From Albugo candida (taxonomy: Eukaryota; Oomycota; Peronosporomycetes; Albuginales; Albuginaceae), in the NCBI GenBank assembly GCA_905220665.1, contig CAJNAR010000154.1, positions 310,001 to 374,000 on the forward strand: a stretch of 64,000 nt of DNA. Reading direction: 5' to 3'. How positions within the stretch are numbered: the stretch's first letter is position 1; the number at the start of each line of letters is the position of its first letter. Positions 59,561-64,000 of the stretch are shown one piece after another. The position numbers and the translations under genes were made by a program. The notes beneath the pieces are model-generated. The model ran no database searches and was not told the DNA's origin. It saw only the letters and a program-made list of their open reading frames with translations.

Positions 59561-60127
59561 ATGGCGCGCGGAGTTTTAAATTGGACGCAACTTTTACTGC
59601 GTTTTTTGCAATTTGCGTTTTCTTTGGTCGCGTTAATTACGATTTCTGCGGGTTTTGTACCCACAACGTATTATGGATACTCGAGTATGCTTGGAAGCAG
59701 TGCGGCGACATACCTGACGATTGTGACGTATACCGGGATGGTATACGGTGCAATAATGCTTTTGTTCTTGCACTTATTTTCGCTTTTGAGCATTTCATCT
59801 CTGGCACAATTGATAATGGATACATTACTTACGATTTTATTATTGGTAGCTGCCATTGTTTATTTACTTTCCGACTACGTGAATAATTGCAGTGTGTATG
59901 GGTATTTATTACGGTGTCGAAGCATGCGAACTGCGGTGATATTTACATTTCTAGCCATGGCCGCATTCCTTGCATCGGCGCTTTTGGATCTGTGTGGATT
60001 TGGCAAGAAACGAACAACGGCTACCGCAGAGCCCGTGGCGACACCATCCGCGACAAGGGATCCGTATCATACGGAACGTACGCCTGAAGCATATGCAACG
60101 CATACCACTTCGGATGACAAAGTATAA
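59561..60127 (+). CDS. Four-TM membrane protein, MARVEL-like topology
   Basis: 188 codons from ATG 59561. Four hydrophobic segments at about 11-32, 50-76, 80-103 and 122-145 with short loops. RFLQFAFSLVALITIS at the first segment and a conserved-looking CRSMRTAV before the fourth resemble MARVEL-domain proteins of membrane trafficking. The tail (about 148-188) is hydrophilic, Thr/Ala-rich and probably cytosolic. It starts 177 bp after the WD40 gene and ends 39 bp before the convergent etfA stop. The family assignment is tentative and rests on topology. Confidence 0.75.
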   Translation: MARGVLNWTQLLLRFLQFAFSLVALITISAGFVPTTYYGYSSMLGSSAATYLTIVTYTGMVYGAIMLLFLHLFSLLSISSLAQLIMDTLLTILLLVAAIVYLLSDYVNNCSVYGYLLRCRSMRTAVIFTFLAMAAFLASALLDLCGFGKKRTTATAEPVATPSATRDPYHTERTPEAYATHTTSDDKV

Positions 60128-60166
60128 GTGCGTTTTTAAAAAAAAAGTACAATCGTAATTAGTGCG

Positions 60167-61162
60167 TCAAATCTTCTCCGTTAATTCCGGAAGCAACTGA
60201 AATAAATCGCCTACGAGACCATAATCGGCGACTTGGAAAATAGGAGCTTCTTCGTCTTTGTTGATAGCCACGATAGTCTTGCTGTCCTTCATACCCGCGA
60301 GATGCTGAATCGCGCCAGAAATACCCACTGCAATGTATAACTCGGGCGCCACCACTTTACCGGTTTGTCCCACCTGGAGCTCATTTGGAACAAAACCTGC
60401 ATCCACTGCCGCACGTGATGCTCCGACTGCACCACCAAGTTTATCAGCGAGTTTGTATAACAAATCGAAATTTTCACCACTTTTTAACCCACGACCACCG
60501 GATATAACAACTCGAGCAGCAGTTAAGTCAGGGCGCTCGGATTTGCTGATTTGTTCACTCACAAATTCTGATTTTGACGAATCAAATTCAACTGTTGAAA
60601 CTTGCTCTGCCGCAGCTTTTCCGCCTTCGGTGCCCATTTTTTCGAATCCTGTCGGACGAACAGTGATAAGCTTGACGGTATCAACGGATTGTACTTTAGA
60701 GATGGCGTTCCCTGCGTATGTTGGACGCACAAACGTATTTTCATTGACAACTTGTATGATATCTGATATGGGCGCTACGTCCAGTTTCGCACCTAAACGT
60801 GGTAAGTAATTTTTCGACGAGTTCGATGTCGGTGCCAAAATGTGTGAAAACGAGTGTACTTGCTGCAGAGAGTACAGTAGCTCCACCATATTTTCCGCTA
60901 ACTCGTGATCGTACTTTGGGTCGTTCGCGTGAAGCACTTTGGTCACACTTGGAATTTGACATGCACTTTGAACGATACTTCCCGTGTCATTGTGAGACCC
61001 ACATATAAGAAGCGTTATATCTTTTCCCAATTGATGTGCCGCTGTTATCGTGCTTAATGTGGCCCCAGAAAGCACCTTCCCGTTGTGGTCTGCCAGCACA
61101 AGAGAGGAGAAGCATCGGGAGGATGAGAATGCACGTAATGAGGGCACAAAACGATGCCACAT
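60167..61162 (-). CDS. ETFA: Electron transfer flavoprotein alpha subunit, mitochondrial
   Basis: 331 codons on the minus strand, the usual length for ETF alpha. Residues 1-20 (MWHRFVPSLRAFSSSRCFSS) look like a mitochondrial presequence. The C-terminal FAD domain is complete: SGGRGLKSGENF at 221-232, GASRAAVDAG at 247-256, QVGQTGKVVAPELY at 263-276, AVGISGAIQHLAGM at 278-291, INKDEEAPIF at 300-309 and DYGLVGDL at 313-320. With ETF beta it accepts electrons from acyl-CoA and other dehydrogenases in the matrix and passes them to ETF-ubiquinone oxidoreductase. The start is fixed by the presequence. No introns and no lesions. Confidence 0.97.
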   Translation of the reverse strand: MWHRFVPSLRAFSSSRCFSSLVLADHNGKVLSGATLSTITAAHQLGKDITLLICGSHNDTGSIVQSACQIPSVTKVLHANDPKYDHELAENMVELLYSLQQVHSFSHILAPTSNSSKNYLPRLGAKLDVAPISDIIQVVNENTFVRPTYAGNAISKVQSVDTVKLITVRPTGFEKMGTEGGKAAAEQVSTVEFDSSKSEFVSEQISKSERPDLTAARVVISGGRGLKSGENFDLLYKLADKLGGAVGASRAAVDAGFVPNELQVGQTGKVVAPELYIAVGISGAIQHLAGMKDSKTIVAINKDEEAPIFQVADYGLVGDLFQLLPELTEKI

Positions 61163-62132
61163 CTATCGCATATGAGTCGTTAAGACGAGAACGAAGCGTA
61201 GCATTATTTACCTTTTGAAAGATCGCTCGAGTTTGAAGAATAGCTGTATTAGAAGACGGTATGTACCGTGATTATATAGTTGAGTGGTTAAGGAAACATA
61301 ATTTCTGTGAGAGACACGCGACATGTTCGTAAACGCACTTTAAAGGCGTGTTTGGATGCCCGCTAACAAAGTTCGGAGTTTTGCTCCTCTCAATTAATTG
61401 CTGTGAATGCATTTGATTTAACGTATCTTTGTGCGTTGCTATAAATGCGATTTGTGATGTAAAAACCAGTTTCTACTGTGTGCGCGTGTTCTCCGGACGA
61501 GCATGAAATTGGTGTCATTTACTCGTTGAATTCTCGGTTGGCTCAAGTTCGATACTTTTCTTCCCGCTGATTCCTCCCTTAATTAATGTTGCATCTCAGA
61601 ACGGAAGGAAAGGTCAGTTGGTCTTCTTTCGAGTATAATATAACCTCAGCCAAGTGCGGTGAGATGGCTTCAATAGGTTTTTTTTCGAACTTGGCGTTAC
61701 GTGCGCCAACAATTTCTACATCAACACGGAAAACGTAACCCTTATAAATCGTAACGATTTCAACACGAAAGTCAGATACGTGTTATAAAGTAAAAATAAA
61801 ACCTTATTGGCTTGCCGTCGCGCAACGCTTTTACACTTTTTATTTTAGCAAGTTGTCAACAAAACTTACCTGAGTACCTCGCTGTGTCAACTGAGGATAT
61901 CACATAACCAAATTCACGAATTCGAGTTACAAATCCACTGCAACGTCTTGTAACCTCTGCACGTATCATCTCTCGAACCAACCAAAGTGCGACCATCGAA
62001 TTGTATATGCGTTAATCGCTTACATTACGACCACATCTCAACGAATCAAAACAAAATTTCGCACTGTGTCAAGATCAACAAGGAAGCGTACTTATTTGGA
62101 TCAAACGATACTTTATCCTCCGCACATATCCA
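61163..62132. other. Divergent intergenic region, no gene recognised
   Basis: About 970 bp between the divergent starts of ETFA and the acidic protein gene, presumably holding both promoters. No supportable open frame or RNA gene was found. Confidence 0.5.
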
Positions 62133-62699
62133 ATGGAAATTGCCGTAAATGTTCGCGATTTTCTCGTCGGAATGAAGGAGACGATAACGACCAGCGAAGA
62201 GGAAATGCTCAGCAATCTACAGGACCTACATGAGCAATTCACAGAAATTATGAACGGCTTTGAAGATCAAGTTTCTGCACACGCACTTAGCATGAGTCCG
62301 GAAGCGCGAATTGTTGCACACGAGTTACGTGTTCGAATGTATCAAGACTGGCGAGCCAAATTAACCGAATATGTGTTTCTAACCGCATCTTCCGAAGACG
62401 TGTCGAATGAAGACGCAGACAATGCAGAAAAAGTAGAGGAAAAAGAATCACAATACCAGCGCGACTCGCTCATGAGCAGTATCAAGGATAGGCTAGAATT
62501 ATTTCAATCGGTTGTGAACGACTACATTCAAGTGAGCACGCAGGTCCGAACCAAACGACCCATTCTGGCCCCCGCAGTATCGAGTCCTACTTCGATGAAC
62601 AAACGCCCGCTTGATTCAGATGTATCTGATTTCGAATCGGATTCCTTCATTTTCGAAATCCCTCATTTTTTATGTGGTCCCACCTTGAATAGTGTGTAG
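62133..62699 (+). CDS. Acidic helical protein of unknown function
   Basis: 188 codons from ATG 62133, intronless. It is hydrophilic and acidic (EDVSNEDADNAEKVEEKESQ around 89-108) and likely helical or coiled-coil in residues 10-85 and 110-135. There is no signal peptide or membrane segment. A basic KRPLDSD stretch near 157-163 precedes an acidic, Phe-rich end. No family is recognised. Position among conserved genes and a clean long frame support it being real. Confidence 0.65.
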   Translation: MEIAVNVRDFLVGMKETITTSEEEMLSNLQDLHEQFTEIMNGFEDQVSAHALSMSPEARIVAHELRVRMYQDWRAKLTEYVFLTASSEDVSNEDADNAEKVEEKESQYQRDSLMSSIKDRLELFQSVVNDYIQVSTQVRTKRPILAPAVSSPTSMNKRPLDSDVSDFESDSFIFEIPHFLCGPTLNSV

Positions 62700-63517
62700 C
62701 CGAAAGATGAATCATAATAGTGTGAGATTTCCAAAGTACGAATTGATTGAATGAAACGATCTAGATTTCTCGTGCACGCTGTAGCACTTGCTTTTTGCTT
62801 TGCCCTTGAAAAGAAAGAATGACACGTGCGATGAAAAGACAACAAACGCCACTGATTCGATATTTTGTGTGAGAAAATTGAGGAAAGGACAGACTCACCG
62901 TTAGGAGTGAGTGTGAAATTTACGGAGAAGTGTGGGTATTGCACGAAAAGCGCTCTAACGCTAGCTACATAACCTAAGTACGATGTCATGGAGGTACACT
63001 TGGATGTAAATATTCATAAGGAAGAAGACCGAATATTGTGTTTTGTATGGCTATAAACAAGAAGCGCGTCTTGGATAGCAGACATGCGGTTGGTTGTTTT
63101 GTTACATTTGTGCGTACATAAAACATTTTAGGTACCCTCCCTGTATTTATAAATAACAATATTGAAACATGCAGTCACTAGTCAATGACTCAACACTGTA
63201 ATTTACCGTGCAGGGAACGCTTGACATCTAAAACCATCTACACGGGTCCAATTCACTCTGCATCGATGCCGTAAGTCACTTCGCACTGATTGCAATATAA
63301 CGTCTTAACGGTATAGACAACAGCGATGTAAAGAAATTACAACTTGCGTGCTGTAGGGTCAATAACCCTCTATCTCAATAGTGCGCGGGCCCATTTCACC
63401 ATATACTGTGATTCATACTATACCCTGTTCCACACGGGTAGAGCATCGAGCAGTCAGGTGTTATGAGCTGAATAGAATTCATTACGGTATTTGTTTCGTC
63501 ACGAAACAATTGTTTAG
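62700..63517. other. Intergenic, no gene recognised
   Basis: About 800 bp between two plus-strand genes. Open frames on the minus strand here have no motifs. It probably holds the 3' end of the acidic gene and the promoter, or an unseen first exon, of the next gene. Confidence 0.4.
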
Positions 63518-64000
63518 ATGGGAGTGCGTGATGGCTCTCGAGCATGCAATTCAATTCAACAGCACGAACCGAAGCAGCGGAAAGGAAACTACGTAGCCAA
63601 TATCGATCCGAAGAAAAATCTATTCAGCAAGTCCTGTTCGTTACCAGCCGATATCACCGACTTATCTTCCGAAGAACGTGGTCTCGATTTACAGCAACTT
63701 GACAAAGACGTAATAATCACTCATGGTGACAACACAAAGCGTAAAATACGTAGTCATCGTCGTTCCGTATCGTTTACTAGCGCAGAAATTATCGAATTCG
63801 AACCAACATTCCATACTGCAACAGTAGCATCTTATGGTGTAACTATCGGACTTTCTCACAAAGTTCGATGTCGTGCACATTATCGCATTGACATTTGGGA
63901 AGATCAACGTTTTGAAAAGTAAGTTCGTTACCGTTTCGCTCTTGTTTTGCTGACTCGAGCATAGTCGTATAGACCGTCAAGAGTACATGGAGCGTGGTTA
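63518..64000 (+). CDS. Spliced gene cut by window end, function unknown
   Basis: An exon from ATG 63518 to 63918, then an intron 63919-63964 (46 nt, gtaagt to catag), then an exon running off the window. Splicing gives YRIDIWEDQRFEN joined to RIDRQEYMERG, which reads better than the stop just inside the intron. The first exon has a basic stretch (TKRKIRSHRRSVSF) followed by IIEFEPTFHTATVASYG. No family is recognised. An alternative first ATG at 63531 in another frame, or an upstream exon, is possible, so the 5' end is uncertain. Confidence 0.6.

Noticed and set aside
60333..60809. 158-codon open frame opposite ETFA
   Set aside because: Antisense shadow of a well-conserved gene.
1..64000. CRISPR arrays, operons, bacterial-type genes
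   Set aside because: No regular spaced repeats were found; introns, LINEs and copia elements show this is eukaryotic DNA.

Overview
The window looks like nuclear DNA of an obligate biotrophic oomycete of the white-rust genus Albugo, with A. candida the best guess. The main evidence is a family of secreted Cys-rich proteins whose N-terminus carries C-x2-C-x5-G right after a signal peptide. That is the defining motif of the Albugo CCG effector class. Oomycete-type copia, LINE and MULE relics and very short spliceosomal introns (46-53 nt) fit. The species is inference; the CCG motif is seen directly.

From 1 to about 57.8 kb the DNA is gene-poor, AT-rich and full of broken copies. It holds five CCG loci: a 3' end (1-75), a frameshifted pseudogene (11448-13493), one intact 710-aa gene (28194-30326), a copy stopped after 487 codons (44538-46608) and an inverted, start-less, transposon-interrupted, 3'-truncated copy (50233-52794). 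Between them lie two dead LINEs (about 1.84-7.9 kb and 35.2-39.2 kb), a dead Ty1/copia element on the minus strand (about 17.0-20.9 kb), a MULE with long terminal inverted repeats (31713-34142), a smaller TIR element inside the fifth CCG copy, and three copies of a tRNA-derived SINE-like repeat.

Two duplication systems organise the region. The 3' end of a CCG gene and about 1.8 kb downstream occur at 1-1840 and at 30.25-34.5 kb, where the second copy is interrupted by the MULE. A unit made of L (LEA-like gene), X (decayed unknown gene), Y (non-coding) and C (CCG gene) occurs complete but inverted at 57.8-50.2 kb, as X-Y-C at 39.2-46.6 kb, and as L-X at 47.8-50.2 kb. A head-on junction lies near 50235.

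From about 57.8 kb rightward the DNA becomes compact and gene-dense: a WD40 protein resembling MEP50/WDR77 (four exons), a four-TM membrane protein, mitochondrial electron-transfer flavoprotein alpha (minus strand), an acidic protein of unknown function and the start of a spliced gene cut by the window edge. The window therefore straddles the border between a conserved housekeeping block and an expanding effector and transposon island.
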